Part shown: positions 34,165 to 43,184 of the stretch, in pieces
How the letters are laid out: the number at the start of each line of letters is the position of its first letter
Numbering within the stretch: the stretch's first letter is position 1
NCBI GenBank assembly: GCA_038127535.1
Contig: JAYPHU010000009.1
Span: 42,669 to 106,668, forward strand
Direction of reading: 5' to 3'
Origin: JAYPHU01 sp038127535
GTDB lineage: Bacteria; Pseudomonadota; Alphaproteobacteria; Rhodospirillales; UBA2165
Length of the DNA stretch: 64,000 nt
Position numbers and translations under genes: made by a program
Notes under the pieces: model-generated
The model's input: the letters and a program-made list of their open reading frames with translations, nothing else
Databases searched by the model: none
Told to the model about the DNA's origin: nothing

Positions 34165-35082
34165 ATGACTGATCTTCCCTCGTCCGTGGACGCGACCGTG
34201 GAGCTTTTGCGCGACGGCAATTACCTCGCCAACCGCAGTCTGGCCACGTCCCTCTATCTGGGACTCAGCCTGGGCCGCCCTCTCTTTCTGGAAGGGGAGG
34301 CCGGCGTCGGCAAGACCGAGATCGCCAAGGTCCTCTCCGAAACGTTGGGGCGCAAATTACTGCGCCTGCAATGTTATGAAGGGCTGGATGTCACCACGGC
34401 AGTTTACGAGTGGAATTATTCCCGCCAGATGGTGGAAATCCGGATGGCGGAAGCGACCGGGGAGCGGGACCGGGACGCGCTGGAGCATAATATCTTCAGT
34501 GATGAATTCCTGATTAAGCGGCCGCTTCTTCAGGCGTTGGAGCCCGACGACGCCGGCCCACCGGTATTGCTGATCGACGAGTTGGACCGGACCGATGAGC
34601 CCTTTGAGGCCTACTTGCTTGAGGTCCTATCTGATTTTCAGGTCACCATCCCGGAGCTCGGCACCATTGCCGCCGAAAAGCCGCCGATCGTGATTATCAC
34701 CTCCAACCGGACCCGCGAAATTCACGACGCGCTTAAGCGCCGGTGTTTCTATCATTGGGTCGATTATCCGAGCGTCGCGCGGGAGCTCGAAATCCTGAGG
34801 GTAAAAGCGCCCGAGGCGGCTGAAATTCTATCACAAGAGGTCGTCGGCTTTGTCCACGAGCTCCGCAAGATGGACCTGTTCAAGCTGCCGGGCGTGGCTG
34901 AAACCCTGGACTGGGCTAATGCGCTCACCCAGCTCGATTGTCTGTCTCTCGACCCGGAAACGGTCAACGATACGTTGGGCACGCTTCTCAAGTATCAGGA
35001 CGATATCCAGAAGATCGAAGGCAGCGAGGCCACCCGCATCCTCAAGGAAGTTAAGTCGGAGCTCGCCACGGCGAGCGCTTAA
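34165..35082 (+). CDS. MoxR-family AAA+ ATPase, CoxD type
   Basis: A 305-residue MoxR AAA+ protein with Walker A GEAGVGKT near residues 44-51, Walker B LLIDELDRTDEPFEAYLLE, sensor ITSNRTREIHDALKRRC and a C-terminal lid domain. The sequence is closest in type to CoxD, which with CoxE matures the Cu-Mo active site of aerobic CO dehydrogenase. In this window coxM and coxL are absent and coxS is a stub, so it must either be a leftover or serve another metalloenzyme. coxE follows 15 bases later. Confidence 0.88.
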   Translation: MTDLPSSVDATVELLRDGNYLANRSLATSLYLGLSLGRPLFLEGEAGVGKTEIAKVLSETLGRKLLRLQCYEGLDVTTAVYEWNYSRQMVEIRMAEATGERDRDALEHNIFSDEFLIKRPLLQALEPDDAGPPVLLIDELDRTDEPFEAYLLEVLSDFQVTIPELGTIAAEKPPIVIITSNRTREIHDALKRRCFYHWVDYPSVARELEILRVKAPEAAEILSQEVVGFVHELRKMDLFKLPGVAETLDWANALTQLDCLSLDPETVNDTLGTLLKYQDDIQKIEGSEATRILKEVKSELATASA

Positions 35083-35097
35083 ACCAGGCGCTCCGCC

Positions 35098-36354
35098 ATG
35101 GCTGAAGCTACTCTCCCGTCCCAACTGCCCGATCTGCCTGATGACGGCATCGGCGGACGCATGGCGGAAAACATCATGCATTTCGGCCGGGTGCTGCGCC
35201 GCGCCGGCCTGCCCATCGGGCCGGGTCAGGTGCTGGGAGCGATCCGGGCGGTGTCCGTCGTCGGGTTCGGCAGCCGGGGCGATTTCTATTGGACGCTGCA
35301 TTCGGTTTTCGTGAACCGCCGGGACCAGCGGGAAGTCTTTGATCAGGCGTTCCACATCTTTTGGCGCAACCCGGACATCCTAGAAAAGATGATGCAACTC
35401 ATGCTGCCGGATATCGGTTCGTCCCAGGACATCCCGGATGCGGAGGAAATCTCGCGCCGCGTCTCCGAAGCCTTGTCGCCTGGCCAAAACGACAGCGGTG
35501 AGGTTCAGGAGCAGGAAGAAATCGAATTTGATGCGACCCTAACCTGGAGTGCGGGGGAAACCCTGGCGACCAAAGACTTCGAAAAAATGTCCTCGGACGA
35601 GATCAAGGAGGCTCTGGCCGCCATCAAACGCATGCGCCTGCCGATCATGCAGGTGCCGACACGCCGCTATCGCCCGCATCCCGCCGGTTCCCGCGTGGAC
35701 ATGCGCCGGACGCTCCGGGCGGCGTTGCGCTCCGGCGGCGGCTATATCCCCCTGATGAAACGGGAACGGCGCTATCGTCATCCGCCGCTGGTCATCTTTT
35801 GTGATATCTCGGGCTCCATGGAGCGCTATTCCCGAATGCTGCTGCATTTCATGCATGCGGTGACCAACGACCGGGACCGGGTGTTTACCTTCCTGTTCGG
35901 CACGCGGCTGACCAATATCACCCGCTATCTCCGCTACAAGGATGTGGATGCGGCCCTGGAAAAGGTCGGCGAGGCGGTGGAAGACTGGTCCGGTGGCACC
36001 CGCATCGGCGCCTGTGTGCACGATTTTAATCAGAACTGGTCGCGCCGCGTCCTGACCCAAGGCGCGGTGATGCTGCTGATTTCCGACGGGCTGGACCGGG
36101 ACGAAGCGACCGGGCTTCACGAGGAAATGGACCGGCTGCACAAATCCTGCCGCCGGCTCATCTGGCTAAATCCGCTCCTCAGGTACGAAGGATTTGAGCC
36201 AAAATCCCTCGGAATCCGGGCGATGTTGCCCCATGTGGACGAATTCCGCACCATCCATAATCTGGATAGTTTGCGCGATCTCACCCGGGTCTTAAGCGAA
36301 CCCGCCCCGCGGCAAATGGACGGCATCTCATTCCCAAAAGACACAGCCGCGTAA
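35098..36354 (+). CDS. VWA domain protein, CoxE type
   Basis: A 418-residue protein with an N-terminal helical part and a C-terminal von Willebrand A domain whose MIDAS site DISGSMERYS begins near residue 236, followed by FGTRLTNITRYLR and VMLLISDGLDRDE. This is the CoxE/VWA-CoxE type partner of CoxD MoxR ATPases, which work as metal-insertion chaperones. It forms a two-gene unit with the upstream ATPase. The gene is intact, unlike the neighbouring coxS remnant. Confidence 0.88.
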   Translation: MAEATLPSQLPDLPDDGIGGRMAENIMHFGRVLRRAGLPIGPGQVLGAIRAVSVVGFGSRGDFYWTLHSVFVNRRDQREVFDQAFHIFWRNPDILEKMMQLMLPDIGSSQDIPDAEEISRRVSEALSPGQNDSGEVQEQEEIEFDATLTWSAGETLATKDFEKMSSDEIKEALAAIKRMRLPIMQVPTRRYRPHPAGSRVDMRRTLRAALRSGGGYIPLMKRERRYRHPPLVIFCDISGSMERYSRMLLHFMHAVTNDRDRVFTFLFGTRLTNITRYLRYKDVDAALEKVGEAVEDWSGGTRIGACVHDFNQNWSRRVLTQGAVMLLISDGLDRDEATGLHEEMDRLHKSCRRLIWLNPLLRYEGFEPKSLGIRAMLPHVDEFRTIHNLDSLRDLTRVLSEPAPRQMDGISFPKDTAA

Positions 36355-36402
36355 ATCCTCTGTTTAACGATCGGTTGCGATACTTCACGCGGGAAAAAAC
36401 GT

Positions 36403-36660
36403 GTGGGTGATTGCGGATTCGATGGCGGGAACGTCGAACCTCGGACAACATGTATTCGGACATGGGCGAATAGTCTTGGCGCGCCCCCTATGGGTGTGGC
36501 CCAAATGGTTGCGGCGATGAGTTCGTTGTTGGTCCTGGGCGCCGCCGCGCTGTTTCAGGCACTGGTTCACGCCCATGGTGGAGACCTAATTATCACAAGC
36601 GAACTCGGCGCCAGCACGATAGTGAAGGTCATCCTGCCCACGTATCGCATTCTGTCCTAA
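36403..36660 (+). pseudogene. Fragment of a sensor histidine kinase C-terminus
   Basis: The last 45 codons of this frame, ending FQALVHAHGGDLIITSELG then TIVKVILPTYRILS, look like the G-box end of a histidine-kinase ATPase domain. Everything upstream, including the H-box and N-box, is missing, and no start signal fits. It is read as a decayed gene remnant between coxE and prpE; the match is short, so confidence is moderate. Confidence 0.5.
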
Positions 36661-36762
36661 GCATCATCATCGTCTGGCCTCTTCCCCATTGCTTGGACTA
36701 CACTGCATTGAAACGCGGGCTGGGAATACCGCCGTGAAACAGTGAAAACAGGGACAGGGACT

Positions 36763-38679
36763 ATGGCTTCTGGTTCAACATATGATGACGTCTACCGCCG
36801 CTCGCTCGACGATCCCGACGGGTTCTGGGGCGAGGTCGCGGAAGAGCTTCATTGGAACAAAAAGTGGGACAAGGTCCTGGATGACACGAACCCGCCCCAT
36901 TATCGCTGGTTCTCCGGCGGCGAACTCAACACCTGTTACAATGCGTTGGACCGGCACGTCGAAAATGGCCGCGCCGATCAGGCGGCGCTGATCTACGACA
37001 GTCCGGTCACCGGCGGCACCGTCAAAACCTATACCTACCGGAAACTACGTGACGAGACCGCCAAGTTTGCCGGCATTCTGCGAGACGCGGGTGTCGCCAA
37101 GGGCGACCGCGTCATCGTCTATATGCCCATGGTGCCGGAAGCCGCCATTGCCATGCTGGCCTGCGCCAGACTCGGCGCCATTCATTCAGTGGTGTTCGGT
37201 GGTTTCGCCTCCAACGAATTGGCGGTGCGGATCGACGATGCGCAGCCGAAAGCCATCGTCACGGCATCCTGCGGGATCGAAGTAAATAAAGTTTTGCCGT
37301 ATATCCCGCTCCTCAACGAGGCGATAAATCTTTCCAAGCATAAGCCGGAGAAAGTCGTGGTGCTGCAGCGCCCAGAGGAAACGGCCGAACTTGATCCGTC
37401 GCGGGACATCAACTGGGCCGATGCCATGGAAACGGTTAAGCCGGCTGATTGCGTGCCGGTAAAGGCCACTGATCCGCTGTATATCCTTTATACGTCCGGC
37501 ACGACGGGCCTGCCCAAAGGCGTGGTGCGGGACAACGGCGGGCATGCCGTGGCGCTCAACTGGACGATGAACGCGATCTACGGTGTCGAGGCCGGCGATG
37601 TGTTCTGGGCGGCCTCGGATGTCGGTTGGGTTGTCGGCCACTCTTATATCGTTTATGCGCCTTTATTGAAGGGATGCACCACAATTCTGTTCGAAGGAAA
37701 GCCGGTCGGTACGCCCGATGCTGGGGCGTTCTGGCGCGTGATCGCCGATCACAAGGTGCGCGCTATGTTTACCGCCCCGACCGCGTTCCGTGCCATTAAG
37801 CGGGAAGATCCGGACGCCAAGCTGTTGGCGCAATACGATCTCAGCAAGTTCGAGACACTGTTTCTGGCCGGCGAACGGACCGATCCCGATACGTTGAAGT
37901 GGGCGGAAGATATGCTCAAGGTGCCCGTGATTGATCATTGGTGGCAGACGGAAACCGGCTGGTCCATCGCCGCGAACTATGCCGGCCTCGAACTGTTACC
38001 AATAAAGGCCGGGTCGCCGACCAAGCCCGCCCCCGGCTGGGACTTGCAGGTCTTGAACGAACAGGGAGAACAGATGGCCGCCGGCGAGATCGGGGCACTG
38101 TGCGCCAAATTGCCCATGCCGCCCAGTAGCTTGCCGACCTTGTGGAATGCGGAAGAGCGGTTCGTTGAGAGCTACCTGGAGGAGTATCCAGGCTACTACA
38201 AAACCGCCGATGCGGGTTTCATCGATGAAGAAGGTTATGTGTTCGTGATGGCGCGGACCGACGACATCATCAACGTGGCGGGCCATCGGCTCTCCACCGG
38301 CGCGATGGAGGAGGTTTTGGCCAGTCATGAAGACGTGGCCGAGTGCGCCGTGATCGGCGTGGCGGACCAGCTCAAGGGGCAACTCCCCGTCGGCTTTCTG
38401 GTGCTAAAAGCCGGTGTCGACCGCGACGGCGCGGGCATCGTCGCCGAGACGGTACAGCTGGTGCGCAAGAAAATCGGGCCGGTGGCCGCGTTCAAGCAGG
38501 CGGCGGTTGTCGATCGGTTGCCGAAAACCCGATCCGGTAAAATCCTTCGGAGCACTATGCAGAAAATCGCGGACCGGGAAGAATACCGCATGCCTGCGAC
38601 CATCGACGATCCGGTTATTTTGGACGAAATCGAAGTAGCCCTCGAAGGATTGGGGCTGGCCGGCGCGCGGAAGGACTAA
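36763..38679 (+). CDS. prpE: Propionyl-CoA synthetase (acyl-CoA synthetase family)
   Basis: Activates propionate (or a short acid) to its CoA ester with ATP. The 638-residue protein has the acetyl-CoA-synthetase N-terminus (YDDVYRRSLDDPDGFW), the P-loop YTSGTTGLPKGVV, DHWWQTETGWSI, and the C-terminal YYKTADAGFIDEEGYVF, with the acetylatable lysine in PKTRSGKILRSTM. The motif set favours PrpE over Acs. ATG 36763 is used, behind ACAGGGAC; a GTG at 36742 could extend it by seven codons. Confidence 0.92.
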   Translation: MASGSTYDDVYRRSLDDPDGFWGEVAEELHWNKKWDKVLDDTNPPHYRWFSGGELNTCYNALDRHVENGRADQAALIYDSPVTGGTVKTYTYRKLRDETAKFAGILRDAGVAKGDRVIVYMPMVPEAAIAMLACARLGAIHSVVFGGFASNELAVRIDDAQPKAIVTASCGIEVNKVLPYIPLLNEAINLSKHKPEKVVVLQRPEETAELDPSRDINWADAMETVKPADCVPVKATDPLYILYTSGTTGLPKGVVRDNGGHAVALNWTMNAIYGVEAGDVFWAASDVGWVVGHSYIVYAPLLKGCTTILFEGKPVGTPDAGAFWRVIADHKVRAMFTAPTAFRAIKREDPDAKLLAQYDLSKFETLFLAGERTDPDTLKWAEDMLKVPVIDHWWQTETGWSIAANYAGLELLPIKAGSPTKPAPGWDLQVLNEQGEQMAAGEIGALCAKLPMPPSSLPTLWNAEERFVESYLEEYPGYYKTADAGFIDEEGYVFVMARTDDIINVAGHRLSTGAMEEVLASHEDVAECAVIGVADQLKGQLPVGFLVLKAGVDRDGAGIVAETVQLVRKKIGPVAAFKQAAVVDRLPKTRSGKILRSTMQKIADREEYRMPATIDDPVILDEIEVALEGLGLAGARKD

Positions 38680-38688
38680 CAACGCCGC

Positions 38689-39054
38689 TTAGTCATTTTG
38701 TTTGAGTGCCAGCTTGGGCTTGATCAGCCCGAAGAAGATATCGGTCCTAATATATTGCCAGCCGAGATGCGCATTGCAGCCTCGGCAAAGTACGATTTTC
38801 CATTCAAACCCCTTGAACCAGGTGAATTCGCCGCTCGGGTCACCGACGGCGGCAACGCCGGGGGCTTCCTTAAAACAGAGGATGGTGAAAACCTGGCCGG
38901 CCGGATTAAACACCGTGTGTTCGTGATCATCGTTCCGGCGGATCGTCCATCGGGTGCGGGTGATCTCCGCGTCGCAGGCAACGCAGTGGAGTGTATCATC
39001 GTCGAGAAGGTTGGTTTTCCGGTCCGTGCCGGTGTCCGGTGCATTGTCCAGCAT
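38689..39054 (-). CDS. Bacterial cereblon-like CULT-domain protein
   Basis: A 121-residue single-domain protein. The zinc ligands are Cys24 and Cys27 (HCVAC) plus Cys90 and Cys93 (LCRGC). The ligand cage residues are all present: Asn50-Pro51, Trp79 (EFTWF), Trp85 (FEWK), Trp99 and Tyr101 (HLGWQY). This is the CULT domain, the thalidomide-binding domain of eukaryotic cereblon, and the numbering agrees with what is known for the Magnetospirillum gryphiswaldense protein MsCI4. The in-vivo role of bacterial CULT proteins is unknown; pyrimidine nucleoside or cyclic-imide degron binding has been proposed. It converges with prpE and follows der and bamB on the minus strand. Confidence 0.9.
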   Translation of the reverse strand: MLDNAPDTGTDRKTNLLDDDTLHCVACDAEITRTRWTIRRNDDHEHTVFNPAGQVFTILCFKEAPGVAAVGDPSGEFTWFKGFEWKIVLCRGCNAHLGWQYIRTDIFFGLIKPKLALKQND

Positions 39055-39073
39055 GCACGCAGGATATCACTGG

Positions 39074-40468
39074 TTAATCGACGTAGGGATTTTTTCCGGT
39101 CCGGACCAAAAGCCGGATGGGGATACCAGGCAGATCGAAATCCTCCCGGATGCCATTTATGAGGTAGCGGCGGTAGTCCTCGGGCACCGACTTTCCGCGG
39201 CTGGAGAACACGACGAAGGTGGGCGGCCGGGTTTTGGCCTGAGTCATATAGCGCAGCCGCAGCCGCCGTCCTTGGACGAGAGGCGGAGGATGCCGTTCGG
39301 TCATGAATTCCAGCCACTGATTGAGCTTGGCCGTGGAGACCCGCCGGTTCCAGACATCAAAATATTTGAAGGCTTCGGGCACCAGATTATCGACGCCTTT
39401 GCCGGTGAGCGCCGATAGGGTAACCACCGGGACGCCACGAATTTGCGGCAGGGAGGTCTGCAGCCGGTCCTCTAGGTCCTGGCGGCGATCCTTCTTTTCC
39501 TTCACCGAGTCCCATTTGTTGACGGCGATGATCAGGATGCGGCCTTCCTCAATCACCTGGCGGGCGATGGTCAGGTCCTGTTTTTCCAGCATCACATTGC
39601 CGTCGAGAACCAGCACCACCAGTTGCGCGTATTGGATGGCGCGGTAGCTGTCTTCCGCGGATAAGGTCTCCACCTTGTCCTGAACCTTTGCGCGGCGGCG
39701 CAGGCCCGCCGTATCGACCAGGCGGATCGGCCGGCCTTCCCACGACCATTCAAGGGTGATCGAATCCCGGGTGATCCCCGCTTCGGGACCGGTCAGCATC
39801 CGGTCCTCACCGATTAGCCGGTTGACCAGGGTGGATTTCCCCACATTCGGCCGGCCGACGATGGCCATTTGAAGAACGCCGGTATTCCTGGTCTCCTCTT
39901 CCTCCTCGCTATCCCAGTCGTCCGATTCCAGCAGGGGATTGATCTTCGCCGGTGCAGCGTCATTGGCCGCAGCAGCGTCGGCATAGGGCTGCAAGACAGA
40001 GTATATCTCCTCCATGCCGTCCCCGTGTTCGGCGGAGACAGCGATAGGCTCGCCCAACCCCAACTGGAAAGCATCGTAAAAACCTGCTTCGCCCGAACGA
40101 CCTTCATACTTGTTGGCGACCAGCACCACGGGTGTCTTCTGCGTCCGCAACCAATTGGCAAAATGACTGTCCAACGGGGTCACGCCGGCACGCGCGTCAA
40201 TGAGAAAGAGGGCGACATCCGCCTCCTCGACGGCCCTGTCCGTCTGCTGGCGCATGCGGGCTTCCAGCCTATCGTCGTGGGCATCTTCAAACCCGGCCGT
40301 GTCGATCAGTTTGAATGATAAGTCGCCCAAAGAGCCTTCCGCTTCCCGGCGGTCGCGGGTCACGCCAGGTGTATCGTCCACAATCGCCAGCTTCTTGCCA
40401 GCAAGCCGATTGAACAGGGTGGACTTGCCCACATTGGGCCGTCCGACGATGGCGACGGTCAGTGTCAT
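39074..40468 (-). CDS. der: Ribosome biogenesis GTPase Der (EngA)
   Basis: Essential GTPase for 50S assembly. The 464-residue protein has two tandem G domains, each with GRPNVGKST (near residues 8-16 and about 212-220), DTPGVTRDR / DTAG switch regions and NK(Y/W)D-type specificity motifs (VANKYEGR, AVNKWDSV), then a KH-like domain ending RLLVRTGKNPYVD. It is the normal partner of bamB and the YfgM-like gene on the same strand. Confidence 0.97.
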   Translation of the reverse strand: MTLTVAIVGRPNVGKSTLFNRLAGKKLAIVDDTPGVTRDRREAEGSLGDLSFKLIDTAGFEDAHDDRLEARMRQQTDRAVEEADVALFLIDARAGVTPLDSHFANWLRTQKTPVVLVANKYEGRSGEAGFYDAFQLGLGEPIAVSAEHGDGMEEIYSVLQPYADAAAANDAAPAKINPLLESDDWDSEEEEETRNTGVLQMAIVGRPNVGKSTLVNRLIGEDRMLTGPEAGITRDSITLEWSWEGRPIRLVDTAGLRRRAKVQDKVETLSAEDSYRAIQYAQLVVLVLDGNVMLEKQDLTIARQVIEEGRILIIAVNKWDSVKEKKDRRQDLEDRLQTSLPQIRGVPVVTLSALTGKGVDNLVPEAFKYFDVWNRRVSTAKLNQWLEFMTERHPPPLVQGRRLRLRYMTQAKTRPPTFVVFSSRGKSVPEDYRRYLINGIREDFDLPGIPIRLLVRTGKNPYVD

Positions 40469-40489
40469 GGTCTAGAAATAGTTTAAGCG

Positions 40490-41812
40490 TTAACGATAGG
40501 CAACGAGGTCGGCGTCGTCGCTCAGGAAAAATACCGTTCCGTTTGCGACGATCGGACTGATTGTGACTCCGTCCGGCATTTCCACTTTGCCCAGCACTTT
40601 GCCTGTATAGGGCGAAACCGACATGGCCTCTCCATTGGAGCCTGCGACGATCAGCCGGTCGCTGATCAGGATCGGGCCGGTCCAGATAATCCGACCCTCT
40701 TTGTCTTCCGGGTCTTCCCATTGCGGCAAAGGCGTCACCCAGTGAATCCGGCCGGTGCGCCGTCCCAGTGCCACCATCTCCGAATTGTTGGTGAGTACGA
40801 AAATAAATTCCCCGGCCACCCACGGTGATTCGATTCCGCCGATGGCGCGGTCCCAAATCCGCCGTCCTGTTCGAAGGTTGATGGCGGTGATCAGATTGCT
40901 GTTGCTGATCACGGTGACGATACCACGGTCGATGACCGGCCTGCCACGGATGGAAGACAGCAAGGTCGTCGAATTTGGCCGCCGGGCGACGGCCAGAGAA
41001 TCGTTCCAGAGCTCCTGGCCATTTTCCACCTTCAGCGCGGCAACCTCGCCGGAAGAATAGGGGACGACAACCACACCGCCGTCAACCGCCGGTGCGGCGC
41101 CGCCGAGAAAATTGGTGCCTTCCTCAATTCCGGCATGGTTCCAAAGGGTTTTACCCGTGGACCCGTTGAGGGCGAACAGCTTGTTGGTGAGGGTCACCGC
41201 AAAGACCCGGTTGCCTCTCACGGCCGGCGGGGCCCGCATCGGTGTGCCGATATTCCGCCGCCAGAGAATTTTGCCGTCTTCAATATTGAGGGCGATCACT
41301 TCGGCGAATCCGGTGGTGACAAACAACTTATCGTTTTCGACGGCCAATCCGCCACTCACATGCCCGTCGTCTTCGTGGTCCGGTATCAGATCGATTTCCC
41401 AAACCTCGTCACCGTTGCTGATATCAAAAGCGCGCACCACCGATTCAGAATCCATGGTGAAGATGCGGTCGCCAGCCACGACTGGTTGGGTGATCAGCTT
41501 ATCATCCGTGCTGGAGCCCGAGCCGATGCCCGTGGACCAGATTTCCTGTAACCGGTCACCCACCTTGATGTGGTGCATCGCGTGGTTGGGATAACCGCCA
41601 GCTTGGGGCCATTCCAGGTTGGGGGTCGGCGCGGGTAGGCGGATGGTCTCATTCTCGGTGCCGGCATCCGGCTCAAGAGTCTGTTCATGGACCAGGATGG
41701 AGATGCGTTCCCCCGGCAGCGGCTTCTTGGTCTTCGTGCCCAGGAAAGTTCCACAGCCGCATAGCGCGATGAGGCACAGGCCGGTGACGGAGAGTTGGGA
41801 AATCCTCAGCAT
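40490..41812 (-). CDS. bamB: Outer-membrane assembly lipoprotein BamB
   Basis: Component of the BAM complex inserting beta-barrel proteins. The 440-residue protein starts with a lipoprotein signal peptide, lipobox LCGC with Cys20, followed by an eight-bladed PQQ-like beta-propeller with repeated DGKILWRRN, TGKTLWNH and TGRIHWVT units. The size is slightly above the E. coli homologue. It lies between the YfgM-like gene and der, 21 bases before the der start, which is the conserved order. Confidence 0.94.
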   Translation of the reverse strand: MLRISQLSVTGLCLIALCGCGTFLGTKTKKPLPGERISILVHEQTLEPDAGTENETIRLPAPTPNLEWPQAGGYPNHAMHHIKVGDRLQEIWSTGIGSGSSTDDKLITQPVVAGDRIFTMDSESVVRAFDISNGDEVWEIDLIPDHEDDGHVSGGLAVENDKLFVTTGFAEVIALNIEDGKILWRRNIGTPMRAPPAVRGNRVFAVTLTNKLFALNGSTGKTLWNHAGIEEGTNFLGGAAPAVDGGVVVVPYSSGEVAALKVENGQELWNDSLAVARRPNSTTLLSSIRGRPVIDRGIVTVISNSNLITAINLRTGRRIWDRAIGGIESPWVAGEFIFVLTNNSEMVALGRRTGRIHWVTPLPQWEDPEDKEGRIIWTGPILISDRLIVAGSNGEAMSVSPYTGKVLGKVEMPDGVTISPIVANGTVFFLSDDADLVAYR

Positions 41813-41831
41813 CTCATTTGTCGCTTTGCGG

Positions 41832-42497
41832 CTAGCCGCCCAAAATGGCGGACATTTCGGCAGCTCGTGCGCGGACGCCGCCGGGCGCGGTCACGTCGTC
41901 GGCCAATTCGCGGAATAGCTTCTTGGCGTCTTCCACTTTACCCTGCCGATGGGCGAGTAGGGCCGAGATTTCCTTTGCCGTGTGGCGGAACGGATTTGAC
42001 GCGGAAAGAAGCGGTTGAAGCCGCCCGCTGATGGTTGACGGATCACCCTTATCCAGATCCTGAAGCGCGGAAAAGACGGTGGCAAGGTCCCGGTATAGCT
42101 GGTCGATCGATTGATCAACGGCGATCGCCATATATTCCGCCGCCGCCGCGGCTGTATCCCCTTTGCCGGCGAGAAGGGCGGCCTTGTTGAAGCGCGCCAA
42201 CAAGGCATAGCCTTCAGTCCCTTCCGCCTGCAGTTTGGTCAGGATGGAGAGCGCCTCTTCGCTTTTGTTGCTGGCGTCGGCCTTGAGCGCCGAGGAATAG
42301 AGGGCGCTATCGTCGGCGCGCCGGTTCTGATCATAGGCCTTCCAGCCTTGGAACGCGGCGACGGAGCCGACCAGGATGACGATCAGGCTGATAATGTAAT
42401 TGCCGTATTTTTTCCAAAGGGTTGCGTACTTTTCCTGACGCAGCTCTTCGTCAATTTCCTTGAATAAATTGTCCTGTTCCGGATCTTTGTCCGCCAT
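41832..42497 (-). CDS. YfgM-like tetratricopeptide membrane protein
   Basis: A 221-residue protein with a cytoplasmic N-terminus (LFKEIDEELRQEKYATLWKK), one membrane helix near 32-52 (YIISLIVILVGSVAAFQGW) and a periplasmic TPR-like helical part. It matches the YfgM/DUF2133 family, which associates with SecYEG and PpiD and helps periplasmic chaperoning. Synteny with bamB and der is conserved in proteobacteria, supporting the call. Confidence 0.88.
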   Translation of the reverse strand: MADKDPEQDNLFKEIDEELRQEKYATLWKKYGNYIISLIVILVGSVAAFQGWKAYDQNRRADDSALYSSALKADASNKSEEALSILTKLQAEGTEGYALLARFNKAALLAGKGDTAAAAAEYMAIAVDQSIDQLYRDLATVFSALQDLDKGDPSTISGRLQPLLSASNPFRHTAKEISALLAHRQGKVEDAKKLFRELADDVTAPGGVRARAAEMSAILGG

Positions 42498-42663
42498 CGT
42501 ACTACCTGAAGTTCTGAATTGTCCGCGCGCCTGACTGCCTTCGTCAAAGGCGCGCTAAAATACAGTGCCGACCGGAATTTCGCAAACCCCGTAAGGCCTA
42601 ATCGCTGCGTCCCGGACACTAGCAAATATTGGCCATTAAAGCGCCGCTTTTAAGCATTCTTTA

Positions 42664-42713
42664 AATACCCGAAGGGTATTAATTCACGTAAAGATGCCGC
42701 AAAAACGCGGCAT
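42664..42713. promoter_or_regulatory. Two small palindromes upstream of a lipoprotein gene
   Basis: AATACCC/GGGTATT at 42664-42680 forms a perfect 7-bp inverted repeat with GAA centre, and ATGCCGC/GCGGCAT at 42694-42713 forms a second. They lie in the divergent region between the YfgM-like gene and a lipoprotein gene. Either could be an operator or a transcript hairpin; no regulator was recognised. Confidence 0.35.
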
Positions 42714-42734
42714 GTGGTGGATGAAAAGTCTTAG

Positions 42735-43085
42735 ATGAAAACCTCAATCGTCCTCGTTCTGGCGCTTTTTCTGACAGCGTGTTCGGCCGCGTCTACGGCG
42801 CCGACGATGTTCCCGCAAGCATTGGGCGTCGAAGGTATGACGGTGATCGGCACCGGCAAAACCATCAGCGACCATATCGTTTCCTTCACATCCGGAAAAA
42901 ATTGCTCCACGGTCCGGAAAAACACCGGCCGGCACTACTGCGAGGAGGACGAGGTTACCGTCCCCGAGGAAGTCTATTGCTACAACACGCTGGGCAATGT
43001 GTCGTGTTATGCCCAACCCGCGCCCCATGGCGAGCCCTCCGATTTTCTCGGCCATGTGAAAAAGGGTGCGCCGCCCGCCCGCTAA
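42735..43085 (+). CDS. Small cysteine-rich lipoprotein of unknown function
   Basis: A 116-residue protein with a lipoprotein signal peptide (lipobox LTAC, lipidated Cys16). The mature part contains Gly-rich GTGKTISDHIVSFTSGKNCS and five further cysteines (KNCS, HYCEED, VYCYN, SCYAQ), suggesting disulfides in the periplasm or outer-membrane face. Similar small lipoproteins occur in alphaproteobacteria without known role. ATG 42735 gives a well-formed signal peptide. Confidence 0.75.
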   Translation: MKTSIVLVLALFLTACSAASTAPTMFPQALGVEGMTVIGTGKTISDHIVSFTSGKNCSTVRKNTGRHYCEEDEVTVPEEVYCYNTLGNVSCYAQPAPHGEPSDFLGHVKKGAPPAR

Positions 43086-43184
43086 TCCGGACTTTGGATA
43101 ATTCTGTCATTTACGGCGAATCGGGCTACATAAGGCCAGATCGCCGGCGGGGCTGATATTCGCCGGGAAAGCTGGTGCACTGCC

